Positions 19,963 to 31,289 of a stretch of 64,000 nucleotides of DNA are shown in pieces. Below the pieces are notes generated by a model. That model had not been told where the DNA came from. It saw only the letters and a program-made list of their open reading frames with translations, and ran no database searches. Origin of the DNA: Isoetes taiwanensis (taxonomy: Eukaryota; Streptophyta; Lycopodiopsida; Isoetales; Isoetaceae); the NCBI GenBank assembly GCA_021234155.1, contig JAJEKV010000005.1, positions 16,030,826 to 16,094,825 of the forward strand, given 5' to 3'. The translations under genes were made by a program, and so were the position numbers. How positions within the stretch are numbered: the stretch's first letter is position 1; every line of letters begins with the position of its first letter.

Positions 19963-21187
19963 CCATAGAATGTTTATAGTAACCAAAGGTTCAACAAGGT
20001 CCCTCCCAAGGGCAATAAACTTTTTGTATATGTGATCTAAAACCTTTCTCCATCTGCTATGAATTTGGTGGATAATTGCAATTTGTTTCTTCACTTTAGG
20101 TGTGGTTGTGGGTATGCTCTTGAAATGCAGAATTTTAGCTAACAAAGGCAGTCACCAATGCATACCTCTAGGCCTATGTAATCTGGTTCTGTTCAATAAA
20201 ATATAACCATAATAGGTTTGACTCTGGTAGTTTTGTTGCAGGCAGAAATTTATGCATCCACTTCTATGGCAAGTATCTTCCAAGCAATGTATGGTAACTT
20301 CTATGGTATCTTCCAAGCTGGTTATTGTAGATGGTCCTGGTCTTTTGGAGAGCAATGGTATAAGGAACAATGGACATGTGCAAGGAAGAATGGTCATGAC
20401 AATGTATAACTAAACAATTCCACCACATCCAAAACCTCATTAATCTGCCTATTGGAACGGTTAATCTGCCCATTAATCTGCCGAACGGTTACAGGGTTTG
20501 CATTGGCTGATTAACATGGCAAAGCTTTTCCGTTTAGCAAAGCAGTGGAACATGGAGTTTTTCTTAGAACCGGATGTTCCCTACAACTCCATGCTTATAC
20601 AAATCTGCAAAAGTTTTAGCTTTTGTTTACATAATTTGCAGGTTAACCCTAGAGGGACCATGATAGCAATGCAAAGCCACTAACAGTCTTTTCAAAAGAA
20701 TCAGAGAAAAACACAGACGATAGTCCACAAAACTTGCATTCTTATTTTTGGATGTCTTAGCTTCTTTAGATACCTTAGATTGAGATGAGCATCCTTTGAG
20801 ATTGTATCGAGTAAAAATGAGAACTGCCAAAATGAGGACATGCAAATGCTAAAAACCGAAACTATTACAAGAGCAAAAGTGCAAGAAGATTGCCGGAAGA
20901 CTTGGTACACTTGCATTGAATCAAAAATATATAGAAGCAGAAGATTGCTGGAAGACTTGGTAGGCATGGAAAAAACATGTTTGGAAGATGCATAGCAGCA
21001 AACCAGAAAGAAAACGTTATTTATCAGAAATCGATCGGACGTGGAATATGTGCCACAAAAGGAAAGATGAGCCTTTAGGGTATTCAAGCATGTGACTTTT
21101 TGAAAGCCTTTGGCCTTTGCACTTACCAAATAATATAACCGAGAGAGGTATGAATACAGACCAGAACAAGCAGCAGAGCGATTCACC

Positions 21188-21340
21188 ATGTCTCCGGTTC
21201 GTGCTTTGCTCCTCCTCTGCATCCTATCGAGTGCCCTCTCGATGGTTTTTTACCTGGATCGGAAGCCTGTGGTTTTCTGGACAAGAGCTCTGATTTGGAG
21301 CAGAGCTAGCAGCGTAAAGTCACTTCACGGGCTCCTGTGA
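21188..21340 (+). CDS. Possible 50-residue secreted peptide ORF
   Basis: An ATG in good plant context (CACCATGTC) opens a 50-codon frame whose start, MSPVRALLLLCILSSALSMV, looks like a signal peptide; the rest has no recognised motif. AATAATATAACC about 60 nt upstream resembles a TATA box. No homologue comes to mind and short frames with hydrophobic starts arise by chance. Confidence 0.2.
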   Translation: MSPVRALLLLCILSSALSMVFYLDRKPVVFWTRALIWSRASSVKSLHGLL

Positions 21341-21918
21341 CTGTTATAGCAGCACCATCTGCCATCACAATCCTCTTTGACACTCCAACATCCACATCAT
21401 TCTGCAATGATCGAAGGATTATTGTCACGCTGCATATTCTAGCACATATAAAGCAGGTTACAGTCTGAATCTTTTTAAAATCAAGGTCTAGCAAATGGAA
21501 ATCTTACGCTTGCTTCAGAGCCTTCAATCCGCTTGCAGCCGCTTCAGAGCCTATGCATGGGACCAAATTTCAGAAAAATAATATGAAATAGCGAAAGCAG
21601 AATCAAGGAAGTTCCGACCAGAGATGGAGCAGCAGAAATAAGCATACCCTGACCCTTTTTATTAATTTTAGCAATTCCGACCTTTTGTTGCAATTCCTTC
21701 CTTCTAGTTGCGAATCCGGTCGGCAAAGGCAAGGCCTCCACTTGAATCACTTGAATAAGAAAGAGGTTTTAGCGGTTTTGTTTTGCTACGGAAAAGGAGC
21801 TAAAAAAAAAACCCAAAATTCATGTACGAAATTAGAGAGGACAATTCAATCTCGCCGTTCATATTAAATTCTGGCATTTATGAGGTGTAGATCTCGTTGA
21901 TCAAAAAATTCTACTCTC

Positions 21919-21977
21919 ATTGGAAACCTCCCCAATTTTCCCATATGGAACTCTGGAAAATTGGGGAGGTTTCCAAT
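21919..21977. repeat. Perfect 23-bp inverted-repeat hairpin element
   Basis: Arms 21919-21941 and 21955-21977 are perfect reverse complements of 23 bp with a 13-nt loop. They carry the same GGAAACCTCCCCAATTTTCC core as the 19.5-19.96 kb hairpins. Outer bases ATT/AAT could be a TA-like target duplication or part of the arm. It has the look of a minimal foldback or MITE-type element. Confidence 0.8.
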
Positions 21978-22504
21978 CTTGGGAGTCTAACCAAATTCAG
22001 GTGTATATAATTTGCGCGGCTTATAGATGTATAACGGGATCCAGGGAAATTTTGTATTTTAATTATTTTACTGATTTTATATTTATAATCTATATTTGGT
22101 TTTTGGGTTGCCAGTAGAGGGCAACCCTTTTGCCTATCGCGGTAAATGTTGGACGTGGGCATGTTATAGCCAGCCTTAAATGGCAAAAAATTCACTAACT
22201 CCACAAAAACACCGTGTAATTTTTTTTGGGCGTGGCTATAACATGTCAAAGACACGGATATACCACGGATATGCCCATGGCTTTAACATTGCTTGAAGGG
22301 GGAGTGTCTTATAGAAGGCCTTAATTTAGTAGATGTAATATTTTATGCAATATTAAAAAATTGCCCACCTTCCCTGGGCATTCCATGTGATTGTTCACAA
22401 AGAATGGAGTAGTAATGTGTTACTTTAAAATACGAAACATATACCTGAAAAGTATATTTGTTCAACACTGCGGAGCACAAACCAAAAAGATTGCTTGACA
22501 TAGT

Positions 22505-22712
22505 GCTTGACAACATTCAAAGTTCTGGGCTCCTTGTTCAAAGTATATGTTGCATTTAGATGTTAGAATAGTGGCACCGTCGACAAAATAATTTACCACC
22601 TGGTTGCTTGACAACATTCAAAGTTCTAGGCTCCTTGTGTGCAAATGTGTTCAAAGTATATGTTGCATTTAGATGTTAGAATAGTAGCACCATCAGCAAA
22701 ATAATTTATCCA
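22505..22712. repeat. ~100-bp tandem duplication
   Basis: GCTTGACAACATTCAAAGTT begins at 22505 and again at 22605. Both copies run through AAAGTATATGTTGCATTTAG, ATGTTAGAATAGT-GCACC and AAAATAATTTA. The second has a short extra TGTGTGCAAATG stretch. Nothing coding. Confidence 0.85.
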
Positions 22713-23828
22713 AAGTTCAATTTTGACTTTGCAAGCATAAATATGTACTGAATAGAACAGAAAAAACCAAAACAGTTTCATGGAACTTAGCATTTGCCAT
22801 CATTTGACGAAAAAAGTTAAATATTGCATGTATATTATTGCACCGAACCACTTGAAACTGCTTCTGAAAAGAAACTGATTATGTATAACAATAAACTACA
22901 TTGGAGAAAGTAATGATTCTATACCACTGGAACTAATATGATATTTGTGCTTCCAATTCCACATGGAGCAGAGATATTTATCTTTTCACACTACAAAACA
23001 TAAGCAGCATAATGAAACAGGCAAATTGCTAACCCCTAGAGAAAAACAATTTGAGATCATCAATTTCAAATGGTAATATGTGTTGTTACTACCATAGAGA
23101 ATATAAAATAGAGAAGAACAAATGCACAGGTCAACAGTTTAGGAAATAAATTCATACTAACTGGATTCCATCCTCTCATTCTTGATTGAAAATATTCAGC
23201 AAGCTAATTTAAATAAGCTCTTCCATTGCAAGCACTTACTTGCACGTATTTTCTCATGTTAATGCTAAATGACATTTCCTTCTTTTTATAATGATGAACT
23301 TAAGGAGAAGTCAGTCCCTCAGCAGAAAGACAGGATTGATATTTTCATTCATTGATACATTCAGTATTAGTATGCAAGACACAACAAAAGTATACTTCTT
23401 TTGTTTTCTATGATAATATTTTTATAATGCTCATGATATTGCAGATGACATATTCGTCATACATTCCTCTATCTTCGTGTGTCAAAAATATGCTTAAGTC
23501 TGAGAAAAGGTCTATTCGTACACTTGCCAATGTTCCTAAAAATAAAATGTGCAATTTGCACCAAGATTCAAACTACCTTTCTATAACGTATGTAGTGTTT
23601 ACTGATGATGATGACTGTAATCTCCACCTAAAAATGCTATACCATTGTTTATGGATAATGCAGATTGATCTTCTATATCTAGTGGTTGCATCCTTCCTCA
23701 AACCCTGCAATCAGAAAATGTGGATTGACTGCGCTTGCTAATATGCTCTATAGATATATGCTCTACATATGGCAATCCTAGATAGATTATGGTAAAAATG
23801 AAATAGTCATTTGAGATGGAGGATAAAT
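22713..23828. other. Gene-free AT-rich stretch left of Gypsy-1
   Basis: No gene, element end or repeat is recognised. The open frame 23352-23741 has no motif and uses AT-rich codons typical of random sequence. The similarity to the Gypsy-1 LTR begins abruptly at 23829. Confidence 0.4.
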
Positions 23829-24410
23829 CTAAAGCAAAATGAAAGCCAAAAAACAATGCACGGCAACACTTTTTTGTCTTTTTCCATAGCAAAGGGCAAA
23901 AGCAACAAGAGAACCCCTTTTCTTTTTTCTCTTTTCTTTTTTGAAGGGGAGGGGGGGTGGTTCTTTTTCAATAAGAAATGAAAAAACAAATGGCAACTTT
24001 GGCAAATAAAGGTGCAGGAAAAGAAGAGCAAATGGCACAGATTGTGCTCCATGGACTAGACATTCATACCTCCCTTTTTTTTTCTTATGGTTACAAGGAA
24101 GAACTCCATGGAAATATAAGAACAATACATGAGCATTAGAACATGGGCATTAGAATGGGGCAAAAGAAGGTCTTACAGAAGCATGGCATGGAATATATGA
24201 AACCACAATAGGAAAAAGCCTTTTGCATGGCATGGAACATGGAATAAAAGGGCAAAACATAGATAAAATCCATGGCAAACCCCCCCCTTGTTTTCTTAAG
24301 AAAACTTGCACAAACACCAAATTTCACTTGCCTAACTTGTATCCTCATCAAACACTTACTTCTGCAAATCCACTACCCGCATCTTCTATGATGGTATGAT
24401 ATCCCGTATA

Positions 24411-25578
24411 GTGTGGGAAATTCAACTTATTTATTGTATTTCTTATGACACGCTTTTTAAAATTGAATGTGTCAATTGACACACTTCCAAATTTTTTGTG
24501 TCTCATTTGACGCGTTGTGAACACCCTTGACACACTTTTTTTTATGTTATCAAATGAAGAAAATAATTTGAAATTTTACAACAAAATTTTGCTATGAAAG
24601 ATAAGTCTATATAAATATAAGGAAAATGAAAAATTCTATTGAATATTAATTCTCCTTGTTTTACCTTGCTCACTGAGCCAAATGTTATAGATCTCATGCC
24701 AATCAACAACCTCATAAGGATTGCCTGACAAAGAAATTAATAAATGAGCATCTAATGTGTCATTACACATTCTAGCTCTTTTTTTGCATCTTACTTCATT
24801 TGTACCTCTGTAAAGTGAAATCCAAAAAAAGATCCATGGTAGGGTAAAAGCATGTTAGGGTGTACCACTTTTGGAACCTGCAAAAGTACATACACTAGGT
24901 ACTTTAGAACTGGGTACTTTCTCATTTTTCTTTTCATTAAAACTAGTACAAAAGTTCAAAATAAAAGTCAAGGACATGTTAATATTCAAAGTTAGGATAA
25001 ACATAATGCTATCGAAGACCAAAATATATATAAAAGTTTTAAAATGTACCTTTTATTGACATATTACACAGGTACCCAGTACCCAGTCCTGGGTACCTTT
25101 TTAGGTACTTTTTTAGTCACTAAATAATACTTTTTAAGGGACACCCTAACATGCTTTTACCCGGTAGGTCGTTTCTAGAAAAATCTGATGAGAGAAGAGG
25201 GCATTCCGATTGGGGAAACATTCTAACTAAATGAAATCGAAATGGGGAGGAAATACATTATTCTAAATAAGAAAAATTTGAATTAAGGGAAATTTTATTA
25301 TATGGCATAATTTTTTGAGCATAAATAACTTGAATTCAAATTGGGTAGCATTATTAAGTATACACATACATTAAGCCTTATACAGACAACTATTATGTAT
25401 TTGGAGCTCTAATTTTTTTTGACACACTTAATATTCTTCAGTGTGTCAAATGACACATTTAAAGTTTTTTAAAGTGTCTTTTGACGCATTTTATCAAATT
25501 ATAAATTCTCTTTTGACACATTTTCTCTACGGAAAATGTCTCTTTGACATATTTTTTTACTTTTGACACCCCCTGGGG
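24411..25578. mobile_element. 1.17-kb DNA transposon with TGTGTCAAATGACACA subterminal repeats
   Basis: The intact LTR copy reads ATCCCGTATACTCTGC; here CGTATA is found on both sides of the insert (24405-24410 and 25579-25584), a direct target duplication of about 6 bp. Both ends are rich in TGACACA motifs, including the perfect palindrome TGTGTCAATTGACACA (about 24467-24482) and TGTGTCAAATGACACA (about 25440-25456). Subterminal repeat clusters are typical transposase-binding regions of hAT and CACTA elements. Terminal inverted repeats are not clear and there is no transposase gene, so the superfamily is open. Confidence 0.65.
24842..25162. mobile_element. 321-bp MITE with 22-bp perfect terminal inverted repeats
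   Basis: GGGTAAAAGCATGTTAGGGT plus GT (24842-24863) is the exact reverse complement of 25141-25162. GGTA flanks both ends (24838-24841 and 25163-25166). The interior carries several GGTACC/GGTACTTT repeats. It lies wholly inside the 1.17-kb transposon, so it inserted after it, unless it is part of that element's interior. Confidence 0.75.
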
Positions 25579-25742
25579 CGTATACTCTGCTATTATCTGA
25601 CCTGAATTGCTTGATTGATCACCTGCTAAATGCAAACTAGATGAGCTAACAATTAGCGCTAGATAAAAAGAAACTAGAGACAAAATATGATGGCTACTCG
25701 CAAGAGCAAGCCATCATTAGGCCCAAAACAACCTGGCTGGTC

Positions 25743-27010
25743 CCCTCAGCCAGTTGGCCAGTACACCTTGAGGGATGAACCATTGATTGGATTATCAAGT
25801 CGCTTTCCATCAAGGGTCTTCAGCAGATAAGTATGATTCCTTAACACCTCATCAATAACATATGGTCCTTGCCAAATACTCTGAAATTTCTTGCGGTTAT
25901 CCTCCTTGGGCTTGTACCATCGAAGGACTAATTGTCCATGCTGAAAATACTGCGTATGCTGAGACTTCTTGCTGAACATCCTTTGTTGCTGTTCTTTTCT
26001 GAAATTTTTGTGCCAAATAGGCCATGTGCCTATCCTCATCCAGTTGCTTCAAAGCTAGCAACCTGTTCCTCAATTGGTCTTCTTGTGTACCATGACACTC
26101 TAAAGTTATCCTCAAAGACGGCAGTTCAATCTCTATAGGTAACATTGATTCCTTCCCATATACCAATTGAAAAGGCGTATACCCTGTAGCGTATTTCTCA
26201 TGAGTTCTATATGACCATAAGGCTGCTGATATATGAGAATGACAGTTTCCTTTATGCTCTTCAATTGTCTTCTGCAATATCTGAATCATTTGCTTATTGG
26301 AGCTTTCTGCTTGCCCATTACATTGGGGGTAACATGCAGCTGAAAACCTCTGCTTCAACTTCAGTTGTGAAACAAGATCTGCAACAACTTCGTTCATGAA
26401 ATGGCTGCCTCTATCACTGACCAGTACCTGTGGAACTCCAAACCTGCACATAAGTTGGTAAAACACAAATGAACTAGTTACTGTTGCTGTGGCAGATCTG
26501 GTTGGCAGCGCCTCCACCCACTTGGTAAAATAATCGGTGGCCATTATAACATATTGATGTCCTGCAGAAGAAGAGGCAATGGGCCTACGAAATCTAATCC
26601 CCAAGTATGGAATGGCTCAATATGTGGGATGGTATCCAAGGGAGCTGAATTTAATCGCTTAGGGGCATACAATTGGCAAGAATGGCATCGTTGACACCCG
26701 GGGGATTCACCTATATACAATATGGATATGCCATCTGCGTTACTAGGGTAGCAAGAAAACCCATAGTATAGGGTCCAAAAGAACTAGAAAAACACCCATA
26801 TCGAAAATGTACTGGCTTAAAATATTGCAAAATGTGATAAAAACCACCCCTTTCCATATATTTTCGTACGAAAGCTCTCCAAAAATAACCCATTTCTTAT
26901 AACTCAGATGGTTCATACGGGATTTCAGGGTGAACCCCCCTTGCGTTGACAATAAGCATGCGCATCTCTAAAGACTGTTGGCCAATAATATCCAGCTCTA
27001 AGTATCCTCT
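25743..27010 (-). pseudogene. Gypsy-1 integrase, interrupted by a MITE
   Basis: Integrase inserts the cDNA into the host genome. On the minus strand the zinc-binding part starts with YYWPTVFRDAHAYCQR (about 26990) and is cut after the first Cys pair residue by a 247-bp insert; CHSCQLYAPKRL continues beyond it (about 26690). The core shows the catalytic triad as MATDYFTKWVEALP (Asp), VSDRGSHFMNEV (Asp) and CNGQAESSNK (Glu) within 25897-26604. After a frame overlap, the C-terminal domain (26039-25746) carries the GPY/F-type motif WQGPYVIDEV. The insert and frame changes make it non-functional as given. Confidence 0.85.
26697..26943. mobile_element. 247-bp hAT-like MITE in the integrase
   Basis: An 8-bp target duplication CGTTGACA lies at 26689-26696 and 26944-26951. 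The ends CCCGGGGGATTCACC and, reversed, CAAGGGGGGTTCACC match at 12 of 15 positions. Eight-bp duplications and short CA-GGG-type inverted repeats are the pattern of hAT elements. It has no coding capacity. It splits the zinc-finger codons of the host integrase. Confidence 0.82.
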
Positions 27011-27514
27011 TTGTTGTAGCATCTCCTACAAAATGTCCTGCACAAACCCCTCAGTGACATGACTCTAATACCCAACCCTGTTCTTCTTCATTCAAACATC
27101 GCATAAGTGGGCCTGCTACACTCTTTCTACAAAGAATATCTTCCACCATGACATAATGATGCAATTCAGATTTAAATTTTCTAATATCAGACTTCGTGTA
27201 TATACGGCAGAGGAATATCATTAAGCAAATTAATATAAGGCAACATCCAAGAAATGTGCACAGAAATATGATGTACTAATGGAGAAACATGCATATTATC
27301 TTCTTCCTCTAATTCCTGATTATCAAATTGAAATCATATGGCAAATAAGAGCTAGGATTACTCTGAGCAGTAAGTAACTTCACGTGAAAATCAAATTGAT
27401 GCAAGAACACCATCCACCTATGCATTTTTGCTTTTTTTCAAAGTTTTACTATTGATGAGACTCATCGGGTTCCTCTTGGCAACCACCTTTGTATGCTGCT
27501 GCAAAAGAAGATGC

Positions 27515-28700
27515 TCATGCTTTTGAAAGCAAAACACCAAGTAAGCGATATCTGGCCTCTATTGCACTCCATAATTTTCCGGAATAACTAATAACCTTAA
27601 ATTCTTTGCGCCCTTGCTTTTGGCATAGAGTAACGCCGCAAGCCCACTCAGTAACGGCTAAGAATACTATGAAAGGCTGATCTAAGTTTGGGGTGCTCAA
27701 AACTCCTCTCTTCTTCATGAAGGTAATTATTGTATCGAAAGCTTGTTGGCATTCCTCAGTCCACAGTATTGGCATGATTTTACTATATCCTTTTGCTAAT
27801 TTTTCTACCCTGGTAAGCCTAGTAATAGGGGCCATAATATGGGAAAAGTGAAGAATATGCACTCGCAAAAATGAGCATGTGCCTATTAATTTCCTTACCT
27901 CCTTAACAGTTTTTGGAATTCGCAACTTGGTGATGACTTCTAACTTCTCCTCCGCTATTCAAATGCCTTCTGTAGACACATGATGACCAAGTAGCATTCC
28001 ACCTTCAACTATAAATTTGCACTTTGCAGGGTTAAGACATACATGTGAAGCCCTACTAAGTTCCAGTGTCTTCTCTAATGACTCCAAATGCTGCCCCCTT
28101 CTATTTGACAAACACAAATCATCAAGAAATATCCCTAAAACCTCTGAGCATTGGTCCATAAGCCATCATCATGGCTTTTTGGAAGGTAGCCAGGGCATTC
28201 ATCAACCCAAAGGAGTAATAAAGGCAGTCTTAGCTTTATCTTCTTCTCTTATCGAAATTTGGTTAAACTCCGAAAAGCCATCCATAAAAGAATAAGCCTC
28301 TTGACCTGCTGCCTGATACAGAATCTCTTCTTGAAAGGGAAGAGGAAAGTGATCCTTAAGAGTATTGCTGTTTAGGTCTTGGTAATCTATACACACTCTT
28401 ATTTTTCCATTTTTCTTCAAGATAGGGACAATACAAAACATCCAACTCGGATTCTCTATGGGAAATATAAATCCAACTGAAAGCAATTTTTGGATTTCTT
28501 CATGCACCATCTTAAGCAAATGGGGATTAATTCTGGGCAATTTATGGTGGACTGGCTTTGCTCCCTCTTTAAGATTAATATGGATTTGGCAAATCTCCGG
28601 AGGTATACCCTTTAACTCACTGTATTCCCATGCAAAAACGTCATTATATTGCTGGAACATGGACTGTAATTTATTCATTTCATCCAATGTGGCTACCTTT
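27515..28700 (-). pseudogene. Gypsy-1 reverse transcriptase and RNase H
   Basis: The RT copies element RNA into DNA. Minus-strand motifs in order: KNGKIRVCIDYQDLNSNTLK (about 28410), AYSFMDGFSEFNQISI (about 28300), a stop and frame change near 28200, then GIFLDDLCLSNRRGQH with the catalytic FLDD variant of YxDD (about 28126), CKFIVEGGMLLGHHVS, and VRKLIGTCSFLR. The RNase H follows as LDQPFIVFLAVTEWACGVTL (about 27660) and EFKVISYSGKLWSAIEARY; the usual first catalytic Asp of this RNase H is not obvious (LAVTEWA where many have TDAS-A). Several stops make it inactive. Confidence 0.85.
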
Positions 28701-28849
28701 CCTACCTGCAGTCCTCTTTCTTGTCCATTTTTACTCACTATAACAGTTCTAGTGTCAGGCTCATCCACTGCATCTATAGTTAGAATGTCACAAAAGTGAA
28801 TTTCCTTTCCAAATGGCAACTCTTCCTCTTTTTCCAATCCTTTTGTAAG

Positions 28850-29386
28850 AGCCTGAAATATGGCAGCTTTGCAAAGGGAATCTGCATGTTCATTTTCAGT
28901 CCGTGGCACACAAGTAAATGCCACATTGAAAAATTCTGCTATAAGCTTTGTTGCTTCTTCATACAAAGGCATTAACTTGGCATCCTTAACTTGATAGATA
29001 TGCTGCACTTGATTTAGAATTAATTCCGAGTCCCCGTATACCTGTAATTCCTTAATACCATGTCACAAAGCTAAATGCAATCCGGCATTGAGAGCTTTGT
29101 ATTCCGCCATATTATTAGTGCAATAATCAATAATGGTGCTTATCTCCTCAAGTATATTGTCGTGCTCATCCTTCAAGACATTTCCAATAGCCAACATCTC
29201 TAATTTCCTTGATAATCCTCCATCGAACCATAGAATTGCTCTTGATGATGGCAATACGCTTACATTATTACAGTCCACTTGTTTGGGTTTGCACAAAGAG
29301 TATGTTCCAGGGGCAGTAGAAGTGATCAATTCTAAGAATAAGGACTGCGGAGGTTGAGCATTTGCTTTGGCCTTGGTATAGATCAC
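28850..29386 (-). pseudogene. Additional RNase H domain upstream of RT in Gypsy-1
   Basis: A second RNase H of the RVT_3/plant type lies between protease and RT. All four catalytic acids can be seen: ILWFDGGLSRK (Asp), CTNNMAEYKALNAGLHLAL (Glu), QVYGDSELI (Asp) and NEHADSLCKAAI (Asp). One in-frame stop lies just after GLHLAL (about 29062). Tat/Ogre-lineage gypsy elements are known to carry an extra RNase H of this kind besides the one fused to RT; the position before RT is worth checking against known layouts. It would degrade the RNA of RNA-DNA hybrids. Confidence 0.7.
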
Positions 29387-29452
29387 AGCTTGGTTACGTC
29401 CATCTGATATAGTGCACGTTCCTTTACACCAAACGGGGCGCGCATCTACTGC

Positions 29453-29719
29453 TCAAAGCCATGGTCTTCCTAAAATAAGATCATAAGCTTCATCTTCCTT
29501 TTGTTCATTGAACGAGATTACCATAAATGCGGTATTGGCAACAACTCCCTCCACAATTACCTGCACATTCTCTATTATCCCAAGAGGTGTAACACAATTT
29601 TGAGTGAAGCCTCTAATTATGAAAGGGGACTTGCTAGTTACACTAAGACCAAGCTTCAACATGACATGATATGGCATAACATTTATACACGAACCTCTAT
29701 CTGCAATGGCATTTGACAA
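29453..29719 (-). CDS. Gypsy-1 aspartic protease domain
   Basis: The domain that cuts the polyprotein. The minus-strand frame reads AIADRGSCINVMPYHVMLKL, where plant gypsy proteases usually have D-S-G or D-C-G followed by -S-N-MP; here the active-site triplet is Asp-Arg-Gly, which would probably inactivate it. It continues VTSKSPFIIRGFTQN and ends AYDLILGRPWL, the typical ILGRPWL close. It lies between gag and the extra RNase H. Confidence 0.75.
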   Translation of the reverse strand: MSNAIADRGSCINVMPYHVMLKLGLSVTSKSPFIIRGFTQNCVTPLGIIENVQVIVEGVVANTAFMVISFNEQKEDEAYDLILGRPWL

Positions 29720-29896
29720 TTCAAAATTACCTATTCGAGCTTGACATGTTATTGCACCAGGATCTTAGAACGTGGCTTGGCAAACCATTAGTGCAGCCCC
29801 TTCACTTTGACTATCGTTCATCAGCCTCAAAAATCCCTGCTTATAGGTAGGTGCTTCTTTAAATAATGTTAGCAGATCAATGCTTACCTTTGTATT

Positions 29897-31254
29897 CTAC
29901 AGTAAATGCTCCACTTGTTGGACTTCCTTCGACAGGATATGGCTTGTTGATCCCATACTTGGTTTGGGAGGTAAAATGTTACTCACGTGATCCTTATGTG
30001 GCACTTGCATTTGAGTCTCCTTTAATGTTTGTTGTCTTGTCACTGCAAGCACTAATGTATCAGGTTCTTGAATCGCCTCAATATACTTCACTGACTTCTC
30101 AACTACTACATTCTTCCCCATGGTTTTCTCATATTGCATGATTGGACAAAACTTAACTTCGTGACCAATCATACCACAATGGCTACACACTGGGCACTCC
30201 TTACCATAATTTCCTGGTTTAGAACATTTTGGGCATACTCTCTTATAACATGTGCTCTCTTCTTGGCCCACCTTCTTACAATAGTTACATACTCCAACAT
30301 CTCTTGGTTTTGATGCAAACTCTTTCATATTATTTTGCACTTCTTCCATCATCATCTTCATTTGATTTGTAAAGGAGTCTTGTTGTTTCTTCAATTCATC
30401 CTGTAACAGATTTTGAAACTGTCCCTGCTACTCCTTCAACTGATTTTGGGCCTTTACCAATTCCACCTTCAGCTCGTCCACTCTACTATCAGAACCTTTG
30501 TCTTTCTTTTCTGCTCTTGTTGAATACACAACAACACTTGTACTTTCAGGAAACGGCGGTTGCTCCTTCCAAAAATCAGCTGGTGCATGCGTTGTTCCTT
30601 CAATTTCGAGCTCAAAGATATCTGCAGCATAATCTTTACCTCTACCAAAAAGCTGCATCATGGAATCAAACTGGCCTTGATCATATGCTCTGCACAATCT
30701 GCTGTACAACCTAGGCCTCGCTCTTAAACCAGAGATAAAACAAAACATGGTATGTGGTAGAGCATTTTTCACACCTCGATCTTGGCACACCTTTAGATAG
30801 TGTGAGAACCTCTCTACATACGCATTGATACCCCATTGATACCCTCTCCTTCGTGCAGCTTAAAATGATGTAATTCTTGCACCAAAGAAGATTGGCTAAG
30901 AACTACACCAAACCTCCTTACAAACGATTCTGCCATAATATTCCATGTACTACCCTCGTGAAGCATATGATATTCATGCCACCTTTTAGCAGCTCCTCTC
31001 ATACACTTCCCAAAAACAATACACTTATCCCCTCTGCTATGATCATACAATTCATAATACTCCTCAAACGCACTAAGGAACTCAGTAGGATTTAAAGATC
31101 CATCATAAATTGGGGCATCTTTGGCTAATGGGGCTAATATCGCTCCCCAGTCAGAAATGGATGGGAAATGGGTATTTTCAGGTTCTATAGTCTTTGTATT
31201 TTGATTTTTAGAGGATTGCTCATCTACAACTTCCTCAATCACTCCCCTAGCCAT
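29897..31254 (-). pseudogene. Gypsy-1 gag (capsid and triple zinc knuckle)
   Basis: Gag forms the virus-like particle and binds RNA. It starts at 31254 with MARGVIEEVVDEQSSKNQ. The retrotransposon-gag core includes PIYDGSLNPTEFLSAFEEYY, AAKRWHEYHMLHEGSTW and FVRRFG (31150-30890). After a frame change near 30815 it continues YSRLCRAYDQGQFDSMMQLF (about 30700), then after a stop near 30430 a linker, then three cysteine knuckles between about 30290 and 30150 (CNYCKK..C, CPKCSKPGNYGKEC, CSHCGMIGHEVKFC). Two breaks separate the parts. Confidence 0.82.
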
Positions 31255-31289
31255 AGTTTAAATAACACTAAGACAAATTCCAGGAAGGG

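Larger units (their letters stand above)
17534..22290. mobile_element. Non-coding region bounded by ~40-bp inverted repeats
   Basis: GCC-C-GGGCATATCCGTGGTATAT-CGTGTCTTTGACA at 17542-17580 recurs in reverse complement at 22244-22282 with about two differences in 38 bases; ATGTTATAGCCACG-type text lies at or near both. This is the expected form of terminal inverted repeats of a 4.7-kb non-autonomous DNA element or of two related inverted elements. No transposase and no clear target duplication are visible. A third short copy of GCATGTTATAGCCA lies at about 22159. The interior is AT-rich with the hairpin clusters described separately and no recognised gene. Confidence 0.45.
23829..25716 (-). repeat. 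Gypsy-1 3' LTR segment, interrupted
   Basis: It matches 33661-34361 closely, including the ACAATGCACGGCAACACTTT and CATGGCATGGAATATATGAA blocks, but is split by a 1.17-kb insert at 24411-25578. It ends CCATCA next to the integrase tail. The match starts at 23829 without a TG/CA terminus, so the copy is probably truncated there. The peptide LSLVSFYLALI-SSSSLHLAG, readable from both copies on the minus strand, lies in LTR sequence and is not evidence for a gene. Confidence 0.75.

Noticed and set aside
23807-24125. Lysine-rich 81-98-codon frames
   Set aside because: Driven by A/T-rich and poly-G runs of LTR sequence; the equivalent frame at 33661 shows the same because the LTR is repeated.
25459-25683. 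Minus-strand frame with LSLVSFYLALI-SSSSLHLAG, also readable at 34169-34558
   Set aside because: Both copies lie in the Gypsy-1 LTR, so the shared peptide reflects LTR identity and not a conserved membrane protein.
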